Positions 56,004 to 64,000 of a stretch of 64,000 nucleotides of DNA are shown here, one piece after another; the stretch's first letter is position 1, and each line of letters opens with the position of its first letter. The notes under the pieces were generated by a model. That model saw nothing but the letters and a program-made list of their open reading frames with translations. It had not been told where the DNA came from and did no database searches. Made by a program: the position numbers and the translations under genes. The DNA comes from Levilactobacillus hammesii DSM 16381 (GTDB lineage: Bacteria > Bacillota > Bacilli > Lactobacillales > Lactobacillaceae), in assembly GCF_001434395.1 (NCBI RefSeq), contig NZ_AZFS01000054.1, forward strand, positions 1-64,000, given 5' to 3'.

Positions 56004-56918
56004 TTAGGCATGCTGCACGTCGTCACTCAACTTAACGGCCTGAGAAACGTGACCGCCAGTCGCATCCAACAGCTTCTTGGCTTCGGCAATGGTCCCCTTG
56101 GTTTCAATCAGAACAATCGCCAACGGCACATTATTTCCAGCCCGATCCAAGGCCCGTTCTGCCGCCAAGGTTGACGTCTGAGTCGCCTCAGCAATGATCT
56201 TCTTGGCCCGTTCAAAGGTTTTGCCATTGGTTGGCACCACGTTGATCATCAGGTTTTGATAGACCTTACCCGACTTGACCATGATCCCCGTCGACAGCAT
56301 GTTGAGTACCATCTTTTCTGCCGTCCCCGCTTTCAGCAGCGTCGCCCCGGTAATCACTTCGGGCCCAACTACTGGCGTAATGGGATAGTCGGCAAGCTGG
56401 GCTAGTGGACTGTCCTCGATACAGGAAAAACCGATGCCGGTCGCGCCATGAGCCTGAGCAAACTTCAAGGCAGCTACCGTATAGGGGGTCTGACCTGAAG
56501 CCGCACTGGCGACCACCACGTCGTTCGCAGTGAGTTGAACCGCGGCGAGGTCGTCTTGGGCTAACTCCGGCGAGTCTTCCACGGAAGGCAACGTGTGCGT
56601 CAACGCCTGATTACCCCCCGCAATCAAGCCAAACGTCTGCTTTTCCGTTAAACCATAAGTGGGTTGGAGCTCAGTCGCGTCAATCACACCTAGCCGGCCG
56701 GAAGTCCCCGCGCCCACATAGATCAAACGCCCGCCCTGGTCAAACTTGGGATAGGCCGCATCAATGGCTGCCGCAATTTGAGGCAATTGCTTTTGGACAG
56801 CTCGTGCTACCCGGTGATCTTCCCGATTGATGGTGCCGACCATCTCCAACGTTGACTCGCGGTCAATGTGTGTTGACCGGTGATTTCTCTGTTCTGTAAG
56901 TAAGTCATCAAATTGCAT
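56004..56918 (-). CDS. murQ: N-acetylmuramic acid 6-phosphate etherase
   Basis: 304 residues. Cleaves the lactyl ether of MurNAc-6-phosphate to give GlcNAc-6-phosphate in cell-wall sugar recycling. SIS fold with VGAGTSGRLGVIDATEL (about 59-75), catalytic Glu in the same region, and a C-terminal UBA-like part. GGAGG lies 8 bases before the ATG at 56918. No MurNAc phosphotransferase gene (MurP) is adjacent. A cre-like site and an inverted repeat lie upstream. Confidence 0.96.
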   Translation of the reverse strand: MQFDDLLTEQRNHRSTHIDRESTLEMVGTINREDHRVARAVQKQLPQIAAAIDAAYPKFDQGGRLIYVGAGTSGRLGVIDATELQPTYGLTEKQTFGLIAGGNQALTHTLPSVEDSPELAQDDLAAVQLTANDVVVASAASGQTPYTVAALKFAQAHGATGIGFSCIEDSPLAQLADYPITPVVGPEVITGATLLKAGTAEKMVLNMLSTGIMVKSGKVYQNLMINVVPTNGKTFERAKKIIAEATQTSTLAAERALDRAGNNVPLAIVLIETKGTIAEAKKLLDATGGHVSQAVKLSDDVQHA

Positions 56919-56957
56919 GGTGTTGACCTCCAACTTTCATTAGACTTGTCAAAATTA

Positions 56958-56971
56958 TGTATTCGCTTTCA
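56958..56971. promoter_or_regulatory. cre-like site downstream of the murQ promoter
   Basis: TGTATTCGCTTTCA fits the CcpA consensus TGWAANCGNTNWCA with one mismatch. It lies between the -10 and the murQ start, where bound CcpA would block transcription. Confidence 0.6.
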
Positions 56972-56985
56972 TAGTGACTACTCTA

Positions 56986-57014
56986 GGTATAACATGTTTC
57001 ATACATAATTTCAA
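56986..57014 (-). promoter_or_regulatory. Promoter of murQ
   Basis: On the minus strand TTGAAA (57009-57014) and TATACC (56986-56991) with an exact 17-base spacer. Confidence 0.6.
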
Positions 57015-57016
57015 TT

Positions 57017-57042
57017 GTGAATATTAGCCCTCCAATATTCAC
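57017..57042. repeat. 26-bp inverted repeat before the murQ promoter
   Basis: Perfect 9-bp arms GTGAATATT (57017-57025) and AATATTCAC (57034-57042) around 8 bases. It lies directly upstream of the murQ -35 box, a good place for an activator or repressor. No MurR-type gene is in the window. Confidence 0.6.
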
Positions 57043-57210
57043 AGTAATTTCCAGCGCTTGTAAATTGAATTCCTTAATTGAACTTTTAAAGGCGCTATCA
57101 GCCTTAGCCTCGGGCCAGCTGTGAAATTTTTTCAAAAGATTGAAAAATAAATGAGACCATTCTCGCAAAAATTTCGTTAGTAATTAGTAAGGCACTCAAT
57201 TTTTCACGCC

Positions 57211-57810
57211 TTAGATCTCTCCATTTTCGCCAGCAGTCCATTGGGCCGCCTTCAACCGCGTGCGAATCCGACTAAGCGATACCGGCGTGATCCCCAGATA
57301 GGACGCCACTAGTCGCAGCGGTACCCGATCCAAGATTTCCGGCTCATCCGTGGCAAGCCGCTGATAACGTTCAACCGGCGAGTCTTGTAGCTGGGTGAAA
57401 AAGATATTCCGATAGGCAATGAACCGTTCGCAAACAAACCGCGTAATGGCCGGCTCAATCGTCGGATAACGCTGTTGAATACGGCGAAAGTCTGCTTTGC
57501 TCAGCATTAAGACGTCCGTTTCTTCAAAGCTTTCAATGGAAAAACCGCTGGGTTGGTCCAAGTAAAAGCTCTCAAAGGAGGAGACCATTTGATTCTCAAA
57601 GAAGAACTGTAACGTAATGTCACGCCCCCGACTGCTGTGCCAGAGTCTAAGGCCCCCTCGCCTAATAATCAGCAGTTCCGTCGCCACATCCCCCTCCAAT
57701 AATAAGGTTTCTCCTGCCGCCACGTGTTTAGGCATAAATAAATCCTGTAAGGTCGCCCAGTGCTCCCCAATTTCCGGAAACTTTTGGGCCAAATACTTGG
57801 GAACTTGCAT
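57211..57810 (-). CDS. Crp/Fnr-family transcription regulator
   Basis: 199 residues. N-terminal cyclic-nucleotide-binding-like beta-roll (about 20-130, GETLLLEGDVATELLIIRRGG), a helix, and a C-terminal helix-turn-helix (about 165-192, RLVASYLGITPVSLSRIRTR). No cysteine cluster for an iron-sulphur centre is present in the visible N-terminal part, so it is not a classic FNR; the signal it senses is unknown. It is divergent from the reductase gene at 57909, and a palindrome lies between them. Confidence 0.88.
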   Translation of the reverse strand: MQVPKYLAQKFPEIGEHWATLQDLFMPKHVAAGETLLLEGDVATELLIIRRGGLRLWHSSRGRDITLQFFFENQMVSSFESFYLDQPSGFSIESFEETDVLMLSKADFRRIQQRYPTIEPAITRFVCERFIAYRNIFFTQLQDSPVERYQRLATDEPEILDRVPLRLVASYLGITPVSLSRIRTRLKAAQWTAGENGEI

Positions 57811-57833
57811 CTTAACTTCCTCCTGCTGTCCGA

Positions 57834-57849
57834 CTTAACATTTGTTAAG
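57834..57849. promoter_or_regulatory. Palindromic site between the Crp/Fnr gene and the reductase gene
   Basis: CTTAAC (57834-57839) and GTTAAG (57844-57849) around ATTT: the 6-4-6 layout resembles FNR/CRP-type boxes. It lies 22 bases before TATACT (57871-57876), the likely -10 of the reductase gene, so it is the likely site of the divergent regulator. Confidence 0.65.
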
Positions 57850-57870
57850 GCCATGCGCCTCACTTCCATT

Positions 57871-57876
57871 TATACT
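57871..57876 (+). promoter_or_regulatory. -10 box of the reductase gene
   Basis: TATACT 33 bases before the start; no good -35, which fits activator-dependent transcription. Confidence 0.45.
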
Positions 57877-57908
57877 CTGGTTACTAACTAAAAGCGAGGT
57901 CCTTATTG

Positions 57909-58499
57909 ATGAAAACTGTTATTATTTTTGATCACCCCTACACCGCAACCGCCGGACACAACGTCCCACATCACCGTTCTTTTCTCGCCGCCTTACTTCA
58001 AAGTGTCATGAAACAGTTACGCGCCGAAAAGAGTGAAATTGATCTGATTGACCTACACGCGGACGGGTTCAACCCCGTCATGTCGGCCGCTGATCTAGCC
58101 AATTGGCGCCGCGGGTTACCCACCGATCCCCAGGTTGCCGACTACCAGCAACGCCTGCTCACGGCCGATCGCATCATCTTCATGTTTCCCGTCTGGTGGG
58201 AAGTCATGCCCGCGATGACCAAGGGATTCTTAGACAAAGTCTATGCCAAGGGACAACTATACGAGGCCCCGTCCATGAAAACGAAGTTGGTGAAACAGCC
58301 GAAGATCGACCTGATCACGACCATGAGTACGCCTAACCTCATCTACCGTTGGCTATTCGGTGCGCCTCTGGCCAAGCTCCTCTTCCGTGGCACCTTTCTC
58401 AAGACGCGGCTGTGGCATTTCAAATGGCACAACTTCGCCCGTGTTGATCAAAAATCCTTGTCACAGCGTCAGGGGATTTTGCAAAATTTCAGGTTATAA
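57909..58499 (+). CDS. Flavodoxin-fold NAD(P)H oxidoreductase
   Basis: 196 residues. NQO/MdaB/KefF-type flavoprotein. The opening IIFDHPYTATAG (about 5-16) is the FMN/FAD phosphate loop and IIFMFPVWWEVMPAMTKGFL (about 93-112) is the family's flavin-binding segment. Such enzymes reduce quinones or detoxify electrophiles with NAD(P)H. The ATG at 57909 follows GAGG by about 9 bases; a TTG one codon earlier is less likely. Probably controlled by the divergent Crp/Fnr regulator. Its stop codon overlaps the T run of the oppA terminator. Confidence 0.88.
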   Translation: MKTVIIFDHPYTATAGHNVPHHRSFLAALLQSVMKQLRAEKSEIDLIDLHADGFNPVMSAADLANWRRGLPTDPQVADYQQRLLTADRIIFMFPVWWEVMPAMTKGFLDKVYAKGQLYEAPSMKTKLVKQPKIDLITTMSTPNLIYRWLFGAPLAKLLFRGTFLKTRLWHFKWHNFARVDQKSLSQRQGILQNFRL

Positions 58500-58532
58500 A
58501 AAGAGCCCGACCAACTGTATCTGGTCGAGCTC
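58498..58532 (-). terminator. Terminator of the oppA-like gene
   Basis: GAGCCCGACCA (58503-58513) pairs with TGGTCGAGCTC (58522-58532) with one G-T pair; A run 58498-58502. Confidence 0.85.
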
Positions 58533-58546
58533 ACTTGAAAATTCAT

Positions 58547-60193
58547 TTATTTTTCAACTGCCATCCACTGGTAACCGCGACTCATCCCAGCTGGGTTCCA
58601 GACATAACCGGAAACCTTGGCGTTCCACATTTCAACCGTTGCGGGTTGATACAGTGGAATAACCCCCTGCTGAGCCATCAACCGCTTTTCAGCGTTAACT
58701 AGGTCGTTGTACCGCGCTGCAGGCTGGTTAGCATCCTGATTTTCAGAGCGCTTCACATAATTATCGTACTGAGCATCGGAGAAGCCACCATTATTGTTGG
58801 TATTCCCTGTACTCATCAGCGATAAGAAGTTAATCGGATCGGCGAAATCCGCCCCCCAGTTAGTCAGTACCAAATCAAAGTTGCCGCTGTTGGAACGACT
58901 CAGCCGCGTCTTGTAAGGCAGCGTGCTGAGGGTCACCTTCACGTTGGGTAACTTTTGCAGATCGGCCTGAATATCCTGAGCAACCGTCTTGGTCACACTG
59001 GTATCATCGGCCATTAACGTCACGTTCAACGATTTGGTGCCACTGGCCTTCAAACCTGCCTTCATCAGCGTCTTCGCCTGCTTCAAATCGTAGGTCACCC
59101 CACTCTTCACGTAGGCGTCCTTGGCAAAGTCGGCTTTGGTCTTAGGATTCTGCATAAGGTTTTGTGAAACGAAGCCTAACGGTGCCTTAGATCCATCCCG
59201 CAGGACGTTCTTGGCCAACTGTTCCTTGTTAATCGCCATAGACAAGGCCTGACGAACCTTCAGATTACGCAGGGCCTTGACCCGCTTCTGGTTCATCTGC
59301 ATGTAGTAGGTTGACCCACCAACAAACGTCTTCATATCCTTGTTGTTCTTCAGGTTAGCCACTTGCGTCCCGTCCAAGGTCGTTGCGTCCAGCTTCTTTT
59401 GTTGATACAGATTCAAGCCAGTTGAAGGATCAGCAACCACCTGGAAGTTCATCTTCTTTAAGGTAATCTTCTTTTTATCCCAGAACTTGGTGTTCTTCAC
59501 CAACTGCCAGTTCTGATCGGTTCCTTGCCACTTGGTCATCACAAAAGGCCCATCGTAGGCGGTCTTTTCGCTGGAATGGCCGTAGCTCTTCCCATACTTA
59601 TCGACCACACTTTGTTCCTGTGGGAAGAAGGTTGGAAAGGCCAGCAGTAGCTTGAAGTAAGCGACTGGCTTGCTCAATGTCACTTCTAGTTTATACTTTC
59701 CGACCGCCTTGACCCCCAGTTGACTCGGTGCCAATTTGCCGCTTTGAACCTGACTATAATTCTTAATTCCCGCCATCAGATAGGCATACTCTGCGGCCGT
59801 CTTAGGATTAACGGTCCGCTGCCAGGAGTAAACGTAGTCCTTGGCCGTGACCGTCTTACCATCGTTCCAGCGGTTATCATGGCGCAGGTTAAAGACGTAG
59901 GTCTTCCCATCCTTGCTAACCGTGGTCTTAGTGGCCATCGCGTTGATTAATTTCTCATTTTTACCCAAACGATACAATCCCTCTTGGGTGTGATACAACT
60001 GCGTCAGACTCGTCGAATCCGCTGCCTTGGACACATCCAAAGTCGTCACTTCGGACTTTGTGGCCAGCTTAACCTCTTGATCTGCCGCCAATTTACCTGA
60101 TTGACTGGATGTTGTTGTTTTCCCGCAAGCAGCTAAACCGCCCACGACCAACGCTGTCACACCCAGTAAAATACCAAAATGCTTTCCTCTCAA
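58547..60193 (-). CDS. oppA: Oligopeptide ABC transporter substrate-binding lipoprotein
   Basis: 548 residues. Lipoprotein signal with lipobox LAAC (Cys near 23), then the SBP_bac_5 fold typical of OppA, with conserved segments FNLRHDNRWNDGKTVTAKDY (about 101-120) and NWGADFADPINFL. It captures peptides for import. There are no permease or ATPase genes beside it, so it is an orphan component that must serve an Opp transporter elsewhere. The TTG at 60193 has AAGGAG 8 bases upstream. Confidence 0.9.
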   Translation of the reverse strand: MRGKHFGILLGVTALVVGGLAACGKTTTSSQSGKLAADQEVKLATKSEVTTLDVSKAADSTSLTQLYHTQEGLYRLGKNEKLINAMATKTTVSKDGKTYVFNLRHDNRWNDGKTVTAKDYVYSWQRTVNPKTAAEYAYLMAGIKNYSQVQSGKLAPSQLGVKAVGKYKLEVTLSKPVAYFKLLLAFPTFFPQEQSVVDKYGKSYGHSSEKTAYDGPFVMTKWQGTDQNWQLVKNTKFWDKKKITLKKMNFQVVADPSTGLNLYQQKKLDATTLDGTQVANLKNNKDMKTFVGGSTYYMQMNQKRVKALRNLKVRQALSMAINKEQLAKNVLRDGSKAPLGFVSQNLMQNPKTKADFAKDAYVKSGVTYDLKQAKTLMKAGLKASGTKSLNVTLMADDTSVTKTVAQDIQADLQKLPNVKVTLSTLPYKTRLSRSNSGNFDLVLTNWGADFADPINFLSLMSTGNTNNNGGFSDAQYDNYVKRSENQDANQPAARYNDLVNAEKRLMAQQGVIPLYQPATVEMWNAKVSGYVWNPAGMSRGYQWMAVEK

Positions 60194-60340
60194 ACGACTC
60201 GCTCCTTATCTTATTTTTTCTGGCCGCCACGCCATCCAAATGGCTTCCTGGCGACCACCCTTTGTTCAATGTCAGACATGGCTAGACGCCAACGTTTGTC
60301 ACGTCTAACCCATTCTCGCGTTTTGCCGATTCAGCAAGAG

Positions 60341-60373
60341 ACAAAATAAGAACCATCACCAGCGTGACGGCTC
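60341..60373 (-). terminator. Terminator of prs
   Basis: GAACCATCAC (60350-60359) pairs with GTGACGGCTC (60364-60373) with two G-T pairs; A-rich left flank gives an imperfect T run on the minus strand. Confidence 0.6.
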
Positions 60374-60380
60374 TCGTCAT

Positions 60381-61367
60381 TTACTGCTTATGTTGCTTCA
60401 AGGCTTTGTGAAAGAGTGAATCCACGGGTTCTTGGTGATAGATAAGATCCATCGCCTTCCCGAATAAGTCGCCAACTGACAAGACGACAAACTTGTCACT
60501 CTTCTTCTCGTCTGGTAGCTGAATGGAATCGGTGAAGACCACCTTTTCAAGCGGCGAGTCTTCAATGCGTTCCGTGGCTTGACCAGAAAGAACGGCATGG
60601 GTGGCACAGGCGTACACATCGGCGGCCCCTGCCGCCTTCAATGCCCGCGCCGAAACGGTAATCCGAAGGGCGGTATCAATGATATCGTCAACTAGAATGG
60701 CTCGCTTCCCCTTGACATCCCCAATAACTGCATCGGGATGAGCCGCGTTCTCCTTGTCGTCCCGATTATCAATAATGGCAATCGGTGCGCCCAACAGTTC
60801 GGCTAAACGCCGTGCTCGGCTCACACCGGCGTGGTCGGGTGCCACCACAACAAAGTTATCGTTGGGCATTTCAGCGTTATCTTCAAAGTAGCTAGCCAAG
60901 AGCCGGTCGCTTTGCAAATGATCCACCGGAATGTCAAAGAACCCTTGTAGTTGGGCAGCGTGCAAGTCTAAGGCAATGACCCGGTTGACGCCATCCATTT
61001 GGAGGAGTGACGCAATCAGCTTCGCGGTAATGGGTTCCCGTGAACGTGCCTTACGGTCGGCCCGTGAATACCCATAGTAAGGAATGACCACGTTGATCTT
61101 ATCAGCACTGGCCCGCCGTGCGGCATCCACCATAATCAAAAGTTCCATCAAGTTCGTGTTAACTGGATCGGACACCGATTGAATGATGAACAATTGGTCA
61201 CCACGAATACTTTCATCGATACTAATCTGAATTTCACCGTCACTAAAGTGCTTGATCGTTGCCTTACCCAGCTCAACGCCCGCAGCTTTAGCGATTTTTT
61301 CAGCGAGTGGCCGGTTTGAATTCAGTGCAAAAACTTTCATTCTGCCAGCTTCGACATGTTCTGCCAT
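60381..61367 (-). CDS. prs: Ribose-phosphate pyrophosphokinase, divergent R5P loop
   Basis: 328 residues. PRPP synthetase makes the PRPP used by nucleotide, His and Trp synthesis and by Apt in this window. The catalytic loop [15 protein letters not shown] (about 102-116) and the metal site [13 protein letters not shown] (about 132-144) are intact. In the ribose-5-phosphate loop the usual DDIIDTAGTI reads [10 protein letters not shown] (L234, R235; codons CTT CGG). Replacement of Gly-Thr by Leu-Arg at the phosphate-binding turn should weaken substrate binding, so this may be a second, regulatory or altered copy. The start at 61367 has GGAGG 5 bases upstream; the open frame extends 25 codons further without a site. 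Confidence 0.85.
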   Translation of the reverse strand: MAEHVEAGRMKVFALNSNRPLAEKIAKAAGVELGKATIKHFSDGEIQISIDESIRGDQLFIIQSVSDPVNTNLMELLIMVDAARRASADKINVVIPYYGYSRADRKARSREPITAKLIASLLQMDGVNRVIALDLHAAQLQGFFDIPVDHLQSDRLLASYFEDNAEMPNDNFVVVAPDHAGVSRARRLAELLGAPIAIIDNRDDKENAAHPDAVIGDVKGKRAILVDDIIDTALRITVSARALKAAGAADVYACATHAVLSGQATERIEDSPLEKVVFTDSIQLPDEKKSDKFVVLSVGDLFGKAMDLIYHQEPVDSLFHKALKQHKQ

Positions 61368-61593
61368 AACAGCCTCCCAGTGGGTTTCCCCAAATTCGTT
61401 TATATTTTTAAGTGTGCACCCGTGCTTAACGTTTGCGTCCATCAGCGTTCACACTAACGGCCACCGACCGACACTACTTTCTGTGCTCAGGGGCGACCAG
61501 ACAGCCGCGACGAAACCAACGTGCACGATGCATGATTTACTGTTTACATTATCGCAATCTTTGCCTGGAAACGCAACGATTCGCGCCGCACTT

Positions 61594-64000
61594 TTAGTTT
61601 GTTGCCATGAATTGTGCTGGTGTGATCCCCTGCATCCCAATCATGGGATCGACCTGGCGACTGAGAACCAGCTCCGGTGTTAAGCGATAGCTGGCCGGTT
61701 CAGCCGGTGCCGATTCCGACGATGAAGGCGTTTGCGCGTCGTCACTAGCGTTCGCCACCGTTTTCTCATCTTTGGTCGGCGATTCTTCGCTTGGTGCCGC
61801 AGATGTGGTTGCTGCCGCTGGGGCCGGCGTGACCGTGTCCGGTGCCAGCACGCCCTGAATACGCGCCGTCAGCGTCGTATGCCGATTAACTGACAGATTA
61901 TTGACACAAGCCGCAAAGGCATTAGGCTCTCCCAGTAAAATCAACATATCCGCTGCCCGCGTCACCGCCGTGTAGAGCAGATTACGCTGCAACATCCGAT
62001 TGTATTGACCCACCATTGGCAGAATCACCATTTTGAATTCAGACCCCTGTGACTTATGAATCGACATGCAATAAGCCAAGGTCAACCGATTCCAGTCGTT
62101 TCGTGAGTAGGTCACTTCCGTCTGTTCAAAGGCAATCGTCAGTTGGTCCGCCTTGAGCTTCTTGTCTTTAGCGCTCAAATCGATCCCCGTAATGGTCCCA
62201 ATGTCGCCATTAAAAACATTGTTTTCCGGACTGTTCACCAGATGGAGCACCTTGTCACCGATTCGGAATTTCTGATTGCGAAATTCAACTTCCTTGGTTC
62301 TTTCCGATTTGCGCGGATTGAGGATATCTTGCAAGACCACATTCAACCGGTCAATCCCGGCTGAGCCCCGATACATGGGGGCCAGCACCTGAATGTCGCT
62401 GGCCGTGAAGCCCTTGGCATGTGCCTTTCCTACAATCTGGTCGATCACACTCTCCACTTGATTAGCGTGACAGGGAATAAACGACCGGTCCGGTTGGTTC
62501 TGGGTAAAGTCTGCTGGCAGCTGCCCCTTCTTAATGGCATGGGCCAGCGGAATGATGGATGACCCATCCCCCTGCCGATAAATCGTATCCAACTGGATCT
62601 TTTGTAGTTGGTCGCTAGCCAGCAGGTCGTGAAAGACCTGTCCCGGCCCCACGGAAGGAAGCTGATCCTTATCCCCCACAAGAATGACCTGCATGCCGAC
62701 GGGAACCGCCCGCAAGAGGGTCTTCATTAAGTAAACATCCACCATCGACGTCTCATCGATAATCAATAAGCCACCCTCTAGGTCCTTGGTGGCGGCAGCA
62801 TCGAGGTCTTCCTCGCGTCCCGTCAGGCCCAGCAAACGGTGAATGGTGCTGGCCGGCAAGCCGGTCGACTCACTCATTCGTTTGGCGGCCCGACCCGTGG
62901 GTGCTGCCAAGAGAATCGGAAATGGTTTTTCCTTATACTCATTAATGTCGAGGGACACCTCATGCAAGCGAGCATAGAGGTTAACCAGCCCCCGAATAAT
63001 CGTCGTTTTCCCGGTCCCGGGTCCACCAGTCAGCAGCATCACCTTGGCCTTAACCGCTGCGGTTAGCGCCGTGGTCTGTGACTCATCGTAAACAATGTCC
63101 GCCTGCTTCTCCACGATCCGTAACTGTTTGGCAATCGCTTCGTCATTGAAACGTTCCGTGTCGTCGCCACCCTGCAACAAGCGCTGCAGGTGCTCCGCAA
63201 TCTGCCATTCGGCATCGTACAGCGTCTTCAGGTAGATCCGTTGCTCATCCCCCACGACCTTCTGTTGCTTCGCAAGTTCTAGCAACTGATCGGCAATGTC
63301 CGGCGGGTTCAGTCGGACGTTCCGCGAGTTTTCTAAGAGACTCAACGTGTTGGCTAGCAACGGTTTGGCCGTCGTATAGGTATCTCCATTGGCCACCGAC
63401 AAATCCGTCAGCGTCTGCAGCAAGCCCGCCCGTAAACGCTCGGGGCGATCCGCTGCGTAGCCCAACTGGGTCGCAATCTGATCGGCTCGTTTAAAGCTAA
63501 CACCGGTGATGTCTTCGGCCAACTGGTAAGGATTGTCGTGAATGACATCCAAGGTCTTGGCCTCATACCGATTATAGATTGCTGCAGCCAACGTACTCCC
63601 AAAGCCATACCCGTTCAGACCAATGATAATCTGTTCCATCCCGTTATTCGTCTGAAGCTGACTGACCAGCGTTGCCACCACCTTGGGGGACAAACCCAAC
63701 GGCGTCAACACGGCACTATCGTTGAGAATCTTTTCAATCGCATTCGTTCCCAGTTGATCCACGATTTTTTCCGCGGTCTTTTTTCCTAAACCAGGGAAGT
63801 CCTCACCACTCAAATAAGCAATGACCCCGCTACGAGAAGTCGGTGTCTCATTCTGATAATTATCCGCCTGAAATTGCACGCCGTACTTCGGATGTTCCAC
63901 CTTCTTACCGGTAAACCGGTAGCTAACATCATCCTTCACGTCCGCAAAGTTTCCCGTCACGACGATTTCATCCTCGTGCCAGTCCAGGCTGGTCTCGGAA
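61594..64000 (-). CDS. recD2: RecD2-type DNA helicase (5' end beyond window)
   Basis: At least 802 codons are seen; the reading frame is open to the right edge (segment LDWHEDEIVVTGNF), so the true start lies outside and a GTG at 63960 should not be taken as the start. Order: N-terminal OB-type domain (HPKYGVQFQ), helix-hairpin-helix repeats (SGEDFPGLGKKTAEKI), then the superfamily 1B helicase with Walker A LLTGGPGTGKTTI, DETSM, GDKDQLPSVGPG and the C-terminal SIHKSQGSEF. RecD2 is a 5'-3' helicase of DNA repair in bacteria without RecBCD. A tail of about 75 residues rich in Ala, Ser, Pro and Glu (about the last 80) is unusual and probably disordered. Confidence 0.92.
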   Translation of the reverse strand, partial: SETSLDWHEDEIVVTGNFADVKDDVSYRFTGKKVEHPKYGVQFQADNYQNETPTSRSGVIAYLSGEDFPGLGKKTAEKIVDQLGTNAIEKILNDSAVLTPLGLSPKVVATLVSQLQTNNGMEQIIIGLNGYGFGSTLAAAIYNRYEAKTLDVIHDNPYQLAEDITGVSFKRADQIATQLGYAADRPERLRAGLLQTLTDLSVANGDTYTTAKPLLANTLSLLENSRNVRLNPPDIADQLLELAKQQKVVGDEQRIYLKTLYDAEWQIAEHLQRLLQGGDDTERFNDEAIAKQLRIVEKQADIVYDESQTTALTAAVKAKVMLLTGGPGTGKTTIIRGLVNLYARLHEVSLDINEYKEKPFPILLAAPTGRAAKRMSESTGLPASTIHRLLGLTGREEDLDAAATKDLEGGLLIIDETSMVDVYLMKTLLRAVPVGMQVILVGDKDQLPSVGPGQVFHDLLASDQLQKIQLDTIYRQGDGSSIIPLAHAIKKGQLPADFTQNQPDRSFIPCHANQVESVIDQIVGKAHAKGFTASDIQVLAPMYRGSAGIDRLNVVLQDILNPRKSERTKEVEFRNQKFRIGDKVLHLVNSPENNVFNGDIGTITGIDLSAKDKKLKADQLTIAFEQTEVTYSRNDWNRLTLAYCMSIHKSQGSEFKMVILPMVGQYNRMLQRNLLYTAVTRAADMLILLGEPNAFAACVNNLSVNRHTTLTARIQGVLAPDTVTPAPAAATTSAAPSEESPTKDEKTVANASDDAQTPSSSESAPAEPASYRLTPELVLSRQVDPMIGMQGITPAQFMATN

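Noticed and set aside
63957-63960. GTG at 63960 as the recD2 start
   Set aside because: The frame is open upstream to the edge and those residues continue the conserved N-terminal domain, so the gene is truncated by the window.

Overview
The window is a chromosomal stretch from a lactic acid bacterium of the family Lactobacillaceae. Evidence: Gram-positive gene sets (RNase J1 and J2, RpoY/epsilon, YlbG, the ComEA/EB/EC uptake system, a pyruvate dehydrogenase operon), strong AGGAGG-type ribosome sites, frequent TTG and GTG starts, and secreted LysM/NlpC-P60 hydrolases with Ser/Thr/Gln-rich linkers. Proteins resemble those of the Levilactobacillus/Lactiplantibacillus side of the family; species cannot be fixed by eye. 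No prophage, insertion sequence, CRISPR array or plasmid gene was seen.

Layout. 0-4 kb is an accessory patch: a lone TIR-like protein with its own consensus promoter, tRNA-Ser(CGA), a small secreted protein, a 28-residue membrane microprotein, a universal stress protein behind two inverted repeats, and a CynX-type MFS transporter. 4-35 kb is a housekeeping block, mostly on the minus strand: apt-recJ, lapA-rnz, obgE, uvrC, ysxC-mazG, clpX, tig, tuf, a TPR protein, rnjB, rpsO; rpsT on plus; comEA-comEB-comEC-holA; ftsW-ylbG-rsmD-coaD-PDZ/Lon protease; typA; then a three-gene operon of a degenerate LDH-like protein, a UPF0223 protein and an inositol monophosphatase. 35-44 kb holds pdhABCD (minus), def, and rpoY-rnjA (plus). 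44-64 kb holds a diacylglycerol kinase, cell-wall genes (LysM-NlpC/P60, DUF1002, a YkfC-like endopeptidase), transketolase, rbsR-rbsK with an operator, an aldo/keto reductase with murQ, a Crp/Fnr regulator divergent from a flavodoxin-fold reductase, an OppA lipoprotein, a divergent prs, and recD2 running off the right edge.

How it fits together. RNA metabolism (RNase J1, J2, RpoY, RNase Z, RsmD), protein folding and turnover (trigger factor, ClpX, PDZ-Lon), competence and DNA repair (ComE, RecJ, UvrC, RecD2), and carbon and pentose metabolism (PDH, Tkt, RbsK, Prs) dominate. Peptidoglycan recycling appears twice (MurQ, cytoplasmic YkfC-like hydrolase). Catabolite control is suggested by cre-like sites before pdh/def and murQ.

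Most worth a second look: the orphan TIR-like gene beside the tRNA; the lactate-dehydrogenase-fold protein that has lost its catalytic residues; a PRPP synthetase with an altered ribose-5-phosphate loop; the microprotein; the rpsO leader hairpin; and several clear palindromic operators. No undescribed multi-gene system is convincing.
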